A stretch of 34,226 nucleotides of DNA from a bacterium (lineage in GTDB: Bacteria; Patescibacteriota; Saccharimonadia; CAILAD01; GCA-016700035): contig JADZGC010000019.1 of the NCBI GenBank assembly GCA_020854115.1, forward strand, positions 1-34,226, read 5' to 3'. The notes beneath the pieces are model-generated. The model was given only the letters and a program-made list of their open reading frames with translations. It made no database searches and had not been told where the DNA came from. A program made the translations under genes and the position numbers. Shown here piece after piece: positions 14,761 to 25,046 of the stretch (its first letter is position 1; each line of letters starts with the position of its first letter).

Positions 14761-16257
14761 TTAGAATTTCCACCAAGGCGTGGGCGTTGGCGTTGTTTTT
14801 TTCGTCGTTACAGTTAAGGGCGTGATGTACCCACTATCTGACACAAGCCGATTAAGATCTTTTGCTTTGTAGCTGAATTTATATGTTACACCAGGCTGGA
14901 GTCCAGAAATTGTGTAACTAGTACCCTTGGGTAGTCCTGCATCGCCTGTAGTTGTATTCAAATATGTCCAGCTACGATCAGGAGATTTTGATGGATTGCT
15001 GGCAGTTGTCCAATTCAAGCTATACCTTATATCAGAACCTGTTTTACCCCCCGTTGCTACCGGCCAATTCAATGTAACGCTCGTCGTAGAGGCTGTATAG
15101 CTAGTAAAGTTACCCACGGAAAGTGATGTTGGGCTCACGGTTGGCGCAGAAGTGCTTGTTGGCGCAGAAGTGCTTGTTGGCGCAGAAGTGCTTGTTGGCG
15201 CAGAAGTGCTTGTTGGCGCAGAAGTGCTTGTTGGCGCTACGGTAGGCAAATTGGTCGATCCGTCAGCCGGGACCCAGACTCTAATCTGATCGATTAAAAA
15301 GTTGATAGGCTTCCATGGTTTTGCGTTATCCGGAGCCTCGTGCCAATCATCCTCTGGTTCGGTAATCTCAGTCTCCATTCTAAGCTCCCATATATCCGTC
15401 ATAATCGCCCTAAAATGTGATTCTGAAATACCGCTAAAGTCTGACGCTGTATCTAACACCCCACCATCTCCCCCATTGGTACGTCGAACCTCCTGACCAT
15501 CGAAGATATACCTTATACCTGCAGGACTCCATTCAACGACATACATGTGGTTCTTATTATCAAGCCCAAGATCTTTCCGTGTATTCAGAAAATGTTGAGA
15601 TTTAACTGCGTTAGAACCCATTATCGAGGTACCAGTATACTCCCACGGCTTATCACCATACCATTCTAAAATGTCAATCTCACCATAGTTAGCCTGTCCC
15701 CAACTCGCTTGCTTATTTCGCAACCAGAGTGCAGACCAAACGCCTAGCTGCGTTGAAGGCACCTGTGCAGATATCTCAATCCTGCCAGCTTTCCAGGTAT
15801 TTTTAGAAACCACTTTTCCAGATGTATACACTGTTTGCTTGCCGGCTGGACAAACTGCGCCGTCCCACTGTGCATTTGAAGTTATCGGATCTTCGCCTTG
15901 AGTAAGGCAGTGACGAGCTGATCGCAAGTCTAGTTTGCCATCATGAACTGAAACGTTGAATGCCTTGTATATTCCTTGGTGATGATCATCGTGGCTCGTA
16001 CCACTTTTCGTAGTAATTGACCAGGCATTAGTATTTAAAGCTGTGCCGTTAAAATCTTCTTGGTATGCTAAGCTCCACCCATTCGATACGACAGCGGCTC
16101 GTGAGTAAATGACATATACTATCCCAATGATAGCTAAAGCAGCACCGACGAACACATATGATAATGGATTAAATCTCTGGAATGGGGTTATTTTTGATAA
16201 CTTAACTATTTTTTTACGTGCCGTACTTGTTGTATTCTTTCTTTTTTTGCTTACCAT
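14761..16257 (-). CDS. Membrane-anchored GH16 family beta-glucanase with Fn3 domain
   Basis: A 498-aa protein. A Lys-rich tail and a membrane helix (about 33-52) end in YSRAA. A GH16 catalytic domain spans about 57-330: YQEDFNGTALNTNAW at the start, the active site GEIDILEWYG with nucleophile E193, D195 and acid/base E198, and PINFLIDQIRVW at the end. A linker with five TSTSAP repeats follows, then a fibronectin type III domain (about 390-485) and a TPTPTP tail. GH16 enzymes cut beta-1,3(4)-glucans and related polysaccharides; which one is open. The Shine-Dalgarno AGAGGA lies five bases before the ATG. It is probably displayed on the cell surface and able to act on polysaccharide of the host or biofilm. 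Confidence 0.85.
   Translation of the reverse strand: MVSKKRKNTTSTARKKIVKLSKITPFQRFNPLSYVFVGAALAIIGIVYVIYSRAAVVSNGWSLAYQEDFNGTALNTNAWSITTKSGTSHDDHHQGIYKAFNVSVHDGKLDLRSARHCLTQGEDPITSNAQWDGAVCPAGKQTVYTSGKVVSKNTWKAGRIEISAQVPSTQLGVWSALWLRNKQASWGQANYGEIDILEWYGDKPWEYTGTSIMGSNAVKSQHFLNTRKDLGLDNKNHMYVVEWSPAGIRYIFDGQEVRRTNGGDGGVLDTASDFSGISESHFRAIMTDIWELRMETEITEPEDDWHEAPDNAKPWKPINFLIDQIRVWVPADGSTNLPTVAPTSTSAPTSTSAPTSTSAPTSTSAPTSTSAPTVSPTSLSVGNFTSYTASTTSVTLNWPVATGGKTGSDIRYSLNWTTASNPSKSPDRSWTYLNTTTGDAGLPKGTSYTISGLQPGVTYKFSYKAKDLNRLVSDSGYITPLTVTTKKTTPTPTPWWKF
15143..15232 (-). repeat. Five perfect 18-bp tandem repeats in the GH16 linker
   Basis: The unit GGCGCAGAAGTGCTTGTT on the + strand occurs five times without a mismatch and encodes Thr/Ser/Ala/Pro linker residues. 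Perfect identity at third positions indicates recent expansion by slippage. The copy number may differ between strains, changing linker length without shifting the frame. Confidence 0.9.
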
Positions 16258-16366
16258 ATAAATCCTCTACGATGTAATATTGATAGTTACTAATGTTCAA
16301 ACAAATCATCGTATAAAATACTTATGCTGTCAACCACAGCCGTATGACTACTGCCTGGATGTAAAA

Positions 16367-19186
16367 TTAAACCTTTTTTAGTAAACGCTGAAGATATTTG
16401 CCCGTATAACTCGTCTCGATCAATGCAACCTGTTCGGGTGTCCCTTCGCCCACAATCGTGCCGCCACCAGCACCTCCTTCTGGCCCCAGATCAATGAGCC
16501 AGTCTGCCGACTTGATAATATCAAGGTTATGTTCGATAATCAGCACGCTATTGCCCATCTCTACCAGTTGATGAATGACTTCGAGCAAACGTCTAACGTC
16601 CTCAATATGCAGCCCTGTCGTTGGCTCATCAAGAATATACATCGTCTTACCGGTAGCTCGACGAGACAACTCAGAAGCCAACTTAATACGCTGTGCTTCG
16701 CCACCCGACAACGTTGTAGCTGGCTGGCCAAGCTTGATATAGCCTAAGCCAACATCATTAAGCGTGCCAAGCCTCTTTGCAATTGTGGGTATGTTTGCAA
16801 AGAACTCGGCCGCCTCCTCGACAGTCATAGCAAGTACATCAGCGATTGTCTTATCTTTGTAGGTAATCTCGAGCGCCTCGCGATTGTATCGCTTCCCATG
16901 GCAGGTCTCACACGTCACATACACATCTGGCAGGAAGTGCATTTCGATTTTGATAATACCGTCGCCTTTGCAGGTCTCGCAGCGACCACCCTTCACATTA
17001 AAGCTAAAGCGACCGGCAGAATATCCCCGAATCTTGGCTTCTTGAGTTTGCGCAAACAGATCACGTATGTCAGTGAAGGCACCCGTGTAGGTGGCTGGGT
17101 TGGAGCGTGGCGTACGCCCAATCGGACTCTGATCGATGTCGATTACTTTGTCGAGGTGCTCAACCCCATCGATCCGCTCGTGTTTTCCAGCTGGTTCTTG
17201 CGAACGATGGTATTCTTGACTGAGCTTGCGTGCCAAGATGTCATTGATGAGCGAGCTCTTGCCCGAACCAGACACACCGCTAATCACCGTCAGCATACCA
17301 AGTGGAATTGAGACGGTGATATCTTTGAGATTGTGTTCTTTTGCACCAACGATCGTCAGTGTCTTACCATTACCCTTGCGCCGCTTGGTTGGAACCGGGA
17401 TGGATTTGGCTCCTGAGAGATACTGCCCGGTGATTGAGTCCTTATTCTTCATCACTTCCTGCGGCGTGCCTACCGCGACAACTTCTCCGCCGTGCTCGCC
17501 AGCAGCTGGGCCGATATCCACCACGCAATCAGACGCGAGAATCGTGTCTTCATCATGCTCTACTACTATCACGGTGTTGCCGAGACTCTTCAAGCGCTTG
17601 AGTGTGTCGATCAAGCGATCATTATCACGCTGATGTAAGCCAATCGAAGGTTCATCAAGGATATACAGCACACCCATCAATGAGCTCCCTATCTGTGTAG
17701 CCAAGCGAATACGCTGTGCTTCACCTCCCGCCAAGGTATTTGCCGCTCGATCAAGCGTGAGATAATTTAGACCGACATCATTTAAGAATGTCAGTCGCTC
17801 GCGGACTTCCTTAAGAATCTGCTTGGCTATCTTCAGCTCGTTTTCATTCAGTGCCAACTCTGTAAAATACGCTAGTGCTGCATCAACGCTCATCTCAGTC
17901 ACATCGGCGATAGACTTATTATCGATCGTGATCGCCAACACTTCAGGCTTGAGGCGCCGACCATGACACGAAGGACATACCTGATGCGTCATATAACGCT
18001 CGATTTCGCCTTTCACAAAATCACTATCACTCTCGCGGTAGCGGCGCTCGAGATTTGGGATGATGCCTTCGAATGTCGTACGATATTGACGACCAGCTGG
18101 GCCAGGCACCATGATAGTTTCGTCACCCGCACCATAGAAAAGAATCTTCAGCGCAGCTTCACTAAGCTCTTGTACTGGCACATCAAGCGAGAACTTATGC
18201 GCTTCAGCAACTGCTCCAAGGAGCTTACCATACCACGTCATACGACTCGTCGTGCGGCTCCATGGACGAATCGCCCCCTCGCTCACACTGAGGCGGCGAT
18301 TTGGCATGACCAAGTCAGGATCGACAACAAGCAGAGCACCGAGTCCCGTACAATTCGGGCAGGCACCATGCGGGGCATTAAATGAAAACAATCGTGGCTC
18401 GATTTCTGCCAGCGAAAAGCCAGAATTTGTGGTCGTGTAGTGTTCAGAATAGACACGTTCTTGCTTAGTGGCGAAATCTTGCACAATAATGACCCCCTCG
18501 CCGAGCTTGAGTGCCTGCTCAACAGCTTCGGCGAGCCGCTGATGTTCCTCCTTTTCAACCGCTAAGCGATCAACTACCACTTCGATGGTGTGCTTCTTTT
18601 GCTTCTCGAGCCCACCAACTTCATCAAGCTCGATGTCAGCGCCGTCGACGCGTGCCTTAAGATAGCCTGCCTTCACGAGCTCAGCGATGACATGCCGGTG
18701 CTCACCCTTCTTGTCTTTGACGACCGGCGCATAAATTACCACTCGTGTGCCGGCAGGATATTGCTCGATAGCTTCAACAATTTGCGCAGAGGTCTGACGA
18801 GTCAATACTTCGCCAGTCTCTGGGTCGTGCGGGATACCAATGCGCGCAAACAGCAGGCGCAAATAATCATAAATCTCGGTCACTGTCGCCACCGTCGAGC
18901 GTGGATTACGGCTAGTAGACTTCTGATCAATAGAGATGGCTGGCGACAAACCTTCTATCTGATCGACATCCGGCTTCTCCATGAGCCCCAAGAATTGGCG
19001 AGCATACGCCGACAAACTCTCGACATATCGACGCTGACCCTCTGCATAGATGGTATCGAAGGCGAGACTCGACTTACCAGAACCTGAAAGCCCAGTGATG
19101 ACAACCAGCTTATTGCGCGGTATTTCGAGATCAATATTTTTGAGGTTATGTTCGCGTGCACCTCGGATAATTAACTTGTCATTCAT
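16367..19186 (-). CDS. uvrA: UvrABC excinuclease subunit A
   Basis: A 939-aa protein of normal UvrA length with two ABC ATPase modules: Walker [10 protein letters not shown] (32-40) and GVSGSGKSS in the second half, signatures [12 protein letters not shown] and [12 protein letters not shown], and LDEPSIGLH and LDEPTTGLH as Walker B. It finds damaged DNA and loads UvrB. The C-terminal zinc finger is intact (CETCKGDG, then CETCHGKR). At the first zinc site only the second Cys pair remains (ACPNC, C276 and C279); the expected first pair is replaced by Thr252 and Ser255 in YTTTNSGFS. The start is supported by GGAGG six bases before the ATG, with TATATT just upstream. uvrC lies to the left and uvrB to the right in the same window. 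Confidence 0.95.
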   Translation of the reverse strand: MNDKLIIRGAREHNLKNIDLEIPRNKLVVITGLSGSGKSSLAFDTIYAEGQRRYVESLSAYARQFLGLMEKPDVDQIEGLSPAISIDQKSTSRNPRSTVATVTEIYDYLRLLFARIGIPHDPETGEVLTRQTSAQIVEAIEQYPAGTRVVIYAPVVKDKKGEHRHVIAELVKAGYLKARVDGADIELDEVGGLEKQKKHTIEVVVDRLAVEKEEHQRLAEAVEQALKLGEGVIIVQDFATKQERVYSEHYTTTNSGFSLAEIEPRLFSFNAPHGACPNCTGLGALLVVDPDLVMPNRRLSVSEGAIRPWSRTTSRMTWYGKLLGAVAEAHKFSLDVPVQELSEAALKILFYGAGDETIMVPGPAGRQYRTTFEGIIPNLERRYRESDSDFVKGEIERYMTHQVCPSCHGRRLKPEVLAITIDNKSIADVTEMSVDAALAYFTELALNENELKIAKQILKEVRERLTFLNDVGLNYLTLDRAANTLAGGEAQRIRLATQIGSSLMGVLYILDEPSIGLHQRDNDRLIDTLKRLKSLGNTVIVVEHDEDTILASDCVVDIGPAAGEHGGEVVAVGTPQEVMKNKDSITGQYLSGAKSIPVPTKRRKGNGKTLTIVGAKEHNLKDITVSIPLGMLTVISGVSGSGKSSLINDILARKLSQEYHRSQEPAGKHERIDGVEHLDKVIDIDQSPIGRTPRSNPATYTGAFTDIRDLFAQTQEAKIRGYSAGRFSFNVKGGRCETCKGDGIIKIEMHFLPDVYVTCETCHGKRYNREALEITYKDKTIADVLAMTVEEAAEFFANIPTIAKRLGTLNDVGLGYIKLGQPATTLSGGEAQRIKLASELSRRATGKTMYILDEPTTGLHIEDVRRLLEVIHQLVEMGNSVLIIEHNLDIIKSADWLIDLGPEGGAGGGTIVGEGTPEQVALIETSYTGKYLQRLLKKV

Positions 19187-19353
19187 CTATGCCTCCAGAG
19201 TAGAATATATGGTTTTGTAGCCGGCTTGCTGTCACCACAAACTAGGCAGAAATTATACGCGCATTTTCGCTTTGCTTCAAGCTATGGACTACAGCACTTG
19301 AACTGCAAAAACGTGTCAGCTAACGATGCTTTACTGCTCCATGAAGAATTGGG

Positions 19354-19359
19354 TATAAT
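19354..19359 (+). promoter_or_regulatory. -10 box upstream of the Pro/Ala-rich protein gene
   Basis: TATAAT with TTACTG 17 bp upstream (19331-19336) as a possible -35. The ATG at 19387 lies 27 bases further, so this gene has a short leader and no good Shine-Dalgarno. Confidence 0.5.
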
Positions 19360-19386
19360 CAAAGAAAGCATAAACGGGATATATTC

Positions 19387-20148
19387 ATGTCACCAAAAGG
19401 TCCAGATACATCACATACGCCAGGAGCACTCGACGCCGTAATGCAGGATGCGGCAAATGCTGCACCAGCTCCGAGCGCCGGTGAGTCAGTACCAGTAACC
19501 GTCGCTCCGACTACGGAGTCAACTGCAACGCCTGCCACAGATGTAGCCCCAACAGAACCTGCAGGAGCACCGGCAATGGCCCCCGGCAGTATGGTCTCAC
19601 CAGGACAAGGCTTTGATCTTGGGGATACACACACCATCCAAGCTACTACCCCGTTCACAGAGAATAATCCTGATGCAGCCACCGAGCTCAATGGTGGGCC
19701 CGCCCCAATTCCAGCTCCTGAGCCGCAATCAGCACCAGCACCAACGCCAGCACCAGCTCCGTCAGTAATAGGACCAGCAGAGGCTGAAATTCCAGCCGTC
19801 AACACTACGCCCTCCGCTGAAACTACAGCTACCAGACTAGCGCCAGAACCAGAATCAAATCCACCTGTCACCCCCTCGATCCCAGTAGTCGACAAGCCTT
19901 TCGTAGCTGGACCCGATGGTAAGCCAACCGGATCTCAGGTGCTAGGTGAAGGTGATACGCTTGTAGTTGACAGTCCAGAGAAGCATGAAAAACAAGAATT
20001 CCAGCAGTGGGTTGCAAATGCGAAAGAAGGCTTAATTAAGATTCTCGATAAGGAGTCAAGGGACGGGGCTCTCTCTCCAGATGATTTAAGCCGTAAGGCA
20101 CTATTCTTAGCAGTTGTTCAAGCAGATCACGAACAAAACAAGAATTAA
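19387..20148 (+). CDS. Disordered Pro/Ala/Thr-rich protein with C-terminal helical domain
   Basis: A 253-aa protein with no signal or membrane helix. Residues 1-180 are low-complexity Pro/Ala/Thr/Glu (runs such as PAPTPAPAPS) and surely disordered. Residues 180-253 look folded and helical: EKHEKQEFQQWVANAKEGLI, LIKILDKESRDG and LSRKALFLAVVQADHEQ. The pattern of a long disordered arm with a small charged domain recurs in the three minus-strand genes to the right, which may form a lineage-specific group. The function is unknown. It is convergent with the gene ending at 20222, and a shared terminator lies between them. Large antisense frames over this gene reflect its composition. Confidence 0.65.
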   Translation: MSPKGPDTSHTPGALDAVMQDAANAAPAPSAGESVPVTVAPTTESTATPATDVAPTEPAGAPAMAPGSMVSPGQGFDLGDTHTIQATTPFTENNPDAATELNGGPAPIPAPEPQSAPAPTPAPAPSVIGPAEAEIPAVNTTPSAETTATRLAPEPESNPPVTPSIPVVDKPFVAGPDGKPTGSQVLGEGDTLVVDSPEKHEKQEFQQWVANAKEGLIKILDKESRDGALSPDDLSRKALFLAVVQADHEQNKN

Positions 20149-20163
20149 GCCCTAGATTATCCA

Positions 20164-20196
20164 CGAAAATACCCGCCTGAAAGCGGGTGTTTTCGT
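20164..20196. terminator. Bidirectional terminator between convergent genes
   Basis: ACCCGC/GCGGGT (20171-20176 and 20183-20188) with loop CTGAAA, extended by CGAAAA and TTTTCG across one mismatch. A and T tracts flank the stem on both sides, so it works for the + gene ending at 20148 and the minus gene ending at 20222. Confidence 0.8.
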
Positions 20197-20221
20197 TAAG
20201 CGGCGGATCTAGATAGCTTAC

Positions 20222-21364
20222 TTATTTCTTCAAGGCAGCAAGCTCGGTTCGAACCTTCTGCAATCCCGTCTCCAGATCATCGATGTGTTGCTCGAGTCGG
20301 GCAACTGCAGCCTGCACTTCGGGCGAATCATGCGTTGCAGACACTTCTGTCGTGGCATTTTCGCTAGCAGTAGCTGTAGCGTTAGGCGTAGCATCAGACT
20401 TATCGTCCTCAGCCTTGTCAGCTTCGTGCCCAGTCGTAAAATCAGGATGCGTCGCGAATATCTGGTCAACTTGGTCTTGCGCGGTTGATAAAGCAGCCCG
20501 ACCCTCTTCCCCAGCTACACTAACATCTGAGGCTGGGGCTACTTCAGCCTGAGAAGATACTTCTGACTGCGCTGCCTGCCAAGCTTTCCCTTCATCGACA
20601 GGTGGCATTGGGGGTTCGATATCAACGACTGCATCCGTTTTGGTTGAATCTGAGGTAACGCTGTCTGCACTTGATGCCAATTCCTGCTGCGTACTACTAT
20701 CCGACATCGGCTGGGCGCCGGTCTCTACGCCAACTGTATCATGGGATGAGCTGTCTATTTGCCCATCTGCATCCTTCGATTCGACACTCCCCACAGACTC
20801 ATCAGTATCTGCGGTGTCCACTTCTGAACTCGAGGCGTCAGGCTGGTTCTGGCTATCAACTTGCTCAGCAGTTGCTGATGCGTCAGCTACGGGAGCCTCT
20901 GTTTGCAGTCCATCAATACTAGCGACCGCATGCTGGCTTAAGTCGAGTGGTGCTGTATCATCTTTTGGCACCGCCAATACATCTGAAACACTCCCCTTTA
21001 ATTCATCTACAGACCCCGATAGCGATGCTCCACTCATTGTACCCGATTCAGAATCATGCTTGCTTCCGTCAAGAACATCCTTTGAGTCGCCACTTGGAGT
21101 ATCTGCCGAAACTTCATGTAACTGTAAAGTGTCGTCACTCCCACCTGCAGAAACTTGTGAGGCATCTGTGTTCTTGGAAGCGAAATCAATTGGATCGAGG
21201 GAAGGCGCGGGTGCGGAGTCTGATGAAGTATCAGCCACACCTACACTTGCAGCGTCCTGAGGCTGGATTACATTTGCATCGTCAGACTGTACTTGCGCCC
21301 CATCGTGATGTCCAAAAATCTTCGAGAAAAAGCCTTCTTTCTTATGTGTGTCGTCTGAATGCAT
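20222..21364 (-). CDS. Acidic disordered protein with N-terminal FFSKIFG motif and C-terminal coiled coil
   Basis: A 380-aa protein that is Asp/Ser/Ala-rich and strongly acidic through most of its length. Two parts look ordered: the start (KKEGFFSKIFGHHDG, a short amphipathic helix of the kind that binds membranes or partner proteins) and the end, a coiled coil (about 350-380, VARLEQHIDDLETGLQKVRT). There is no signal peptide. The start at 21364 is chosen because AGGAG lies four bases before that ATG; the longer frame to 21418 has none. The function is unknown. It is downstream of two other lineage-specific genes and convergent with the Pro/Ala-rich gene. Confidence 0.65.
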   Translation of the reverse strand: MHSDDTHKKEGFFSKIFGHHDGAQVQSDDANVIQPQDAASVGVADTSSDSAPAPSLDPIDFASKNTDASQVSAGGSDDTLQLHEVSADTPSGDSKDVLDGSKHDSESGTMSGASLSGSVDELKGSVSDVLAVPKDDTAPLDLSQHAVASIDGLQTEAPVADASATAEQVDSQNQPDASSSEVDTADTDESVGSVESKDADGQIDSSSHDTVGVETGAQPMSDSSTQQELASSADSVTSDSTKTDAVVDIEPPMPPVDEGKAWQAAQSEVSSQAEVAPASDVSVAGEEGRAALSTAQDQVDQIFATHPDFTTGHEADKAEDDKSDATPNATATASENATTEVSATHDSPEVQAAVARLEQHIDDLETGLQKVRTELAALKK

Positions 21365-21450
21365 GCTACTCCTGGTGGCCTCCGCTATTATCCTTATGGT
21401 TATTAGTAAGTATACCAAACGATCACGTCGAGTGGCTAGTCACGCACCTA

Positions 21451-22224
21451 TTACTCTGAAGCTTCACCGTTGCCTGGTGATTGCCAGCAGATGAATTCCG
21501 TAATGAGCACATTCTTCGCCATATCTTGGCTCGCTCCCGGATATTGAAAGACTACTCGTGCGGTCATAGATTTTGGAAATATATGCGCAGCACCGACAAG
21601 CATCTCTCTAGCCGTTTCACTCCAAACAAAGCAACGACGTACTCTATACATATCACTTTCCTGGTCTCTCGACCACACATCTGGGTATGCCTCAACCATA
21701 TGATCAAACTGCGGCCGTAGCGCATCAGCAATCCTGTCCTGCTCGTATGCTACCCACCGTTCGGCAGGATACGTTTTCTCATAATCTCCTTCGGACCCCA
21801 CTTTTTCGAGCTTCACAGTCTCACCCGTAAGCTTGGCTCGCCAGCCATCCTCCACAGATCCATTACTGCGCAGCACGACAACATTGTCTGCGACAAACTG
21901 ACCAGCCTCATCACCGCGAAACCGATATGGGAGACCACGTCTTTCGATGGCGTCTTGAAAAGCGCCCTCAATCTCTAACTGAGCATCATTTATCTCTGAC
22001 TGTAAGATACGCATACGCTCCAGCGCAGCGCCGAGCGCACTCTGTTCAGTAGGCTCAACCTGATCACGCTCGCGCGCGCTGATATCAAGCGGTTCGCCTG
22101 AAGTCTCTACCCTCACAGGGACTCGATCAATCAGCTCTTGGCGTAATGGCGAGGCGGGGGTTGCATCCACTCGCTCCCCCTCGAGGGGTTCGTCTTTCCA
22201 CCATCTATCTTCTTGGTCTATCAT
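21451..22224 (-). CDS. Hypothetical cytoplasmic protein with coiled coil and a C-terminal mixed domain
   Basis: A 257-aa protein. Residues 1-60 are charged and probably disordered. Residues 62-95 form a helix or coiled coil (ALERMRILQSEINDAQLEIE). Residues 95-257 look like a compact alpha/beta domain with DEAGQFVADNVVVLRSNG and DMYRVRRCFVWSETAREML, ending in VLITEFICWQ. I recognise no family. There are no membrane segments. Starts GTG 22227 and ATG 22224 are both possible; ATG is used, with TATATA a few bases upstream and AGGGTG just before. It lies 37 bp after the gene ending at 22262. Confidence 0.6.
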   Translation of the reverse strand: MIDQEDRWWKDEPLEGERVDATPASPLRQELIDRVPVRVETSGEPLDISARERDQVEPTEQSALGAALERMRILQSEINDAQLEIEGAFQDAIERRGLPYRFRGDEAGQFVADNVVVLRSNGSVEDGWRAKLTGETVKLEKVGSEGDYEKTYPAERWVAYEQDRIADALRPQFDHMVEAYPDVWSRDQESDMYRVRRCFVWSETAREMLVGAAHIFPKSMTARVVFQYPGASQDMAKNVLITEFICWQSPGNGEASE

Positions 22225-22261
22225 CACCCTATATACTACTTATGTTTACTCAGAGAGTCAA

Positions 22262-22966
22262 TCAGCGAGCCTGATACATTCTGCCATGCCAGGAACGGAC
22301 TTGCGTGATTGCCATGTCAAGTTTCTGGTCAAGTGCCTGGGCTCGATCCGGCGAAACGCGCAGCTGGCGACCCTCGCGAAGATTGGATAGCTGGCTAACA
22401 GCAAGGATTGCTTTTTGTGCTATCTCAGTCATATTGCGGTCCAGCACCCCGCGGATTGATTTGATAGTTGCCATATCGGCTAGCGTTTCGTATTCGCCGC
22501 TATTGCGCGCCAGCCCTTGCAAAAGCATTTCCGCATCTCCCTGCGCACCATGGAGAGTCTGAGCAACAGCTGCCAAGTCTGGGTTTGATTGCAAGAGGCT
22601 TACTACCTCAGGCAAAACATCCCGAATAATTGACTCAAGATTTCGCGCCTGTTGCTGCGACTGCGTGGCGAAGGCTATCAGCTCTTGGCGGGCCCGCACA
22701 ACTTCAGGGCTAAGCCCTTGTGTTTCTTGCGACTCGATCGGCTCAGACGTATCCTCCATAGCTTCCTGTCCAGACGCTGTCACCCGAGTTTCGCGTTGCT
22801 GCTCTACACTCGGAGCCGATTCGCCGGCCTGAGCAGGAGCCGCATCTACCCCAGTCGTCCGCGTTTCAGCAGCAATCTTCATGAGGTCGGCCTTGAGAGT
22901 CGCACTATTTCCGCGCCCAACATCACCTTCGGCTTCTTGTGGGGTGGGCAATTCGCGTGGGTTCAT
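22262..22966 (-). CDS. Hypothetical helical protein with disordered N-terminus
   Basis: A 234-aa protein, disordered for about 85 residues (Glu/Thr/Ala/Pro-rich), then helical to the end (VRARQELIAFATQSQQQARN, IIRDVLPEVVSLLQSNPDLA, IAQKAILAVSQLSNLREGR). It has the look of a cytoplasmic helical bundle; no known domain is recognised. The start is supported by TACAAT exactly six bases before the ATG (leaderless). It is first in a row of three same-strand genes (22262, 21451, 20222) and lies just downstream of uvrB, separated by about 80 bp that includes its own promoter. Confidence 0.65.
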   Translation of the reverse strand: MNPRELPTPQEAEGDVGRGNSATLKADLMKIAAETRTTGVDAAPAQAGESAPSVEQQRETRVTASGQEAMEDTSEPIESQETQGLSPEVVRARQELIAFATQSQQQARNLESIIRDVLPEVVSLLQSNPDLAAVAQTLHGAQGDAEMLLQGLARNSGEYETLADMATIKSIRGVLDRNMTEIAQKAILAVSQLSNLREGRQLRVSPDRAQALDQKLDMAITQVRSWHGRMYQAR

Positions 22967-22972
22967 GCGACT

Positions 22973-22978
22973 ATTGTA
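22973..22978 (-). promoter_or_regulatory. -10 box (TACAAT), leaderless
   Basis: TACAAT on the minus strand with six bases (AGTCGC) before the ATG at 22966. TTGTAT about 18 bp upstream could act as a -35. Confidence 0.6.
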
Positions 22979-23045
22979 CTCTGTCGAACAACATCAATAC
23001 AACGCACCGCATAGACCTATACTAAACCTGGAGGGTGTGTCTTAC

Positions 23046-25037
23046 CTACTTCTTGCCGATCTTTTTGCCAGCCTGAAAGTCACGGATATCAGCAAGCTGA
23101 TCACGCAATTCGGCTGCCTTCTCAAACTGCAAATTTGCAGCCGCGAGATCCATCTGCTCAGTAAGCTGCTTAACCAGGTGTCGCAATTCATCTTTTGGTA
23201 TCTTATCGAGCTGCAGTTCGGACACATCAGCCAATTCGGCCTCTCGCTCCTCTGCCATACGCTCGGCAATTGCTTTCTGAATGCCTTGGGGTGTAATACC
23301 GTGCGCTTCATTGTAGGCCCGCTGCTTCCCACGACGGCGATTCGTCTCGTCGATCGCCGCCTTCATCGAGCTCGTAATCGTATCGGCATACATAATCACC
23401 TTCCCTTCAACATGACGGGCGGCACGACCGATGGTCTGGATGAGCGAGCTCTCACTACGCAAGAAACCTTCCTTATCAGCATCAATTATTGCCACCAGTG
23501 ACACCTCCGGAAGATCCAGTCCTTCACGCAAGAGATTAATCCCCACGAGCACGTCATACACTCCGAGCCGCAAATCACGCAATATATCCGTTCGTTCAAG
23601 CGTATTCACGTCACTATGCAAGTATTGCACCCTGATACCAATATCCTGCAAGTACTCCGTCAGATCCTCGGCCATGCGTTTAGTAAGTGTTGTCACGAGA
23701 GCTCGTTGGCCTTTTTGAATTCGTACACGTACTTCGGCGATGAGATCATCAACTTGATGTTCAGCTGGGCACACTTCAATCTCGGGGTCAAGCAGACCAG
23801 TTGGTCGAATGATTTGCTCTGCGATATGGTCACCCGACTCCGAAAGTTCATACTCTGATGGTGTGGCCGAGACATACACAACTTGATTGATGTGACGATC
23901 AAATTCTTCAAAACGAAGCGGTCGATTATCCAATGCCGAAGGCAAGCGAAACCCGTATTGCACTAATATCTCTTTGCGTGCGCGATCACCATTGTACATC
24001 CCCCGCACCTGCGGGACAGTAATATGCGACTCGTCGATGAGCATCAAGAAATCATCTGGGAAATAGTCGAGGAGTGTCGCTGGCTGCTCTCCTGGTTCGC
24101 GATTCGTCAGATAGCGTGAGTAGTTCTCGATCCCCTTCACATACCCCGTCTGATCGAGAATCTCGCAATCATATTTAATGCGCTGCTCAAGCCTCTGGGC
24201 TTCGAGGTGCATTTCTTGTGATTTAAACCAAGCGATGCGTTCGGTTGCTTCTGCTTGAATGAGATCAATTGCATGCTTTATCTGATCCTTGGGAGCCACG
24301 TGGTGTTTTGCCGGGAATATCGTGATTGCATTCGGGCGCTCGAGCACTTCGCCGGTGAGCGGAGCGAGCTTGGCAATCGACTCAACCTCATCACCAAAGA
24401 ACTGTATGCGATACGCCTCCTCACCATCCGCCGGGAATACATCGACGTATTCACCTCGAACTCGAAATGTGCCACGCACAAAGTTCTGATCATTGCGCGT
24501 GTACTGAATGTCCGTCATGAGTCGCAAAAATTTATCACGCCTCTTGATTTCACCAACGCTTACGGATATAGACATATTCTGGAAGTCATCTACCGAGCCG
24601 ATGCCGTAAATACAGCTCACAGACGCAATAATAATCACATCCTTGCGCGTGAGGAGCGATCTAGTGGCGGCCAAGCGCAACCGATCAATCTCTTCGCTGA
24701 TCGCCGAATCTTTCTCGATATACGTATCACTGCGAGGGATGTAGGCTTCTGGCTGATAGTAGTCGAAGTAGCTCACGAAATAATGTACCGCATTATCAGG
24801 GAAAAATTCCTTAAACTCGCCGTAAAGCTGGGCCGCCAGCGTCTTATTGTGCGAGAGAATGAGCGTCGGCTTATTACGCTTGGCGATCAGATTTGCCATA
24901 GTAAAGGTTTTACCTGAGCCGGTCACTCCGAGGAGCGTTTGCTCACGCACGCCCGCCTCTATACCTGAAGCTAGCTTGGCTATTGCATCCGGCTGGTCGC
25001 CAGAAGGCTGATATTTTGAGCGCAAATTGAATGCCAT
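23046..25037 (-). CDS. uvrB: UvrABC excinuclease subunit B
   Basis: A 663-aa protein with the full UvrB plan. Walker A GVTGSGKT is at 37-44. The beta-hairpin region [12 protein letters not shown] near 90 inserts between DNA strands, and LMLIDESH is the helicase DEAD-like box. The C-terminal helicase part has [18 protein letters not shown] and [14 protein letters not shown] domain at the end ([18 protein letters not shown]) contacts UvrC and UvrA. It receives DNA from UvrA, verifies damage and recruits UvrC. ATG 25037 ([15 protein letters not shown]) is the family start; a TTG two codons earlier is unlikely. TATAAT lies nine bases upstream, giving almost no leader. Confidence 0.96.
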   Translation of the reverse strand: MAFNLRSKYQPSGDQPDAIAKLASGIEAGVREQTLLGVTGSGKTFTMANLIAKRNKPTLILSHNKTLAAQLYGEFKEFFPDNAVHYFVSYFDYYQPEAYIPRSDTYIEKDSAISEEIDRLRLAATRSLLTRKDVIIIASVSCIYGIGSVDDFQNMSISVSVGEIKRRDKFLRLMTDIQYTRNDQNFVRGTFRVRGEYVDVFPADGEEAYRIQFFGDEVESIAKLAPLTGEVLERPNAITIFPAKHHVAPKDQIKHAIDLIQAEATERIAWFKSQEMHLEAQRLEQRIKYDCEILDQTGYVKGIENYSRYLTNREPGEQPATLLDYFPDDFLMLIDESHITVPQVRGMYNGDRARKEILVQYGFRLPSALDNRPLRFEEFDRHINQVVYVSATPSEYELSESGDHIAEQIIRPTGLLDPEIEVCPAEHQVDDLIAEVRVRIQKGQRALVTTLTKRMAEDLTEYLQDIGIRVQYLHSDVNTLERTDILRDLRLGVYDVLVGINLLREGLDLPEVSLVAIIDADKEGFLRSESSLIQTIGRAARHVEGKVIMYADTITSSMKAAIDETNRRRGKQRAYNEAHGITPQGIQKAIAERMAEEREAELADVSELQLDKIPKDELRHLVKQLTEQMDLAAANLQFEKAAELRDQLADIRDFQAGKKIGKK

Positions 25038-25046
25038 TATCAATCA

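Noticed and set aside
19359-19895. Long Ala/Gly/Val-rich antisense ORF over the Pro/Ala-rich gene
   Set aside because: It is a shadow of the biased codons of the gene at 19387; the + frame has the promoter, longer span and terminator.
20640-21260. Long Ser/Thr-rich + strand ORF over the acidic protein gene
   Set aside because: It is the reverse shadow of the Asp/Ser-rich minus gene, with no ribosome site or promoter of its own.
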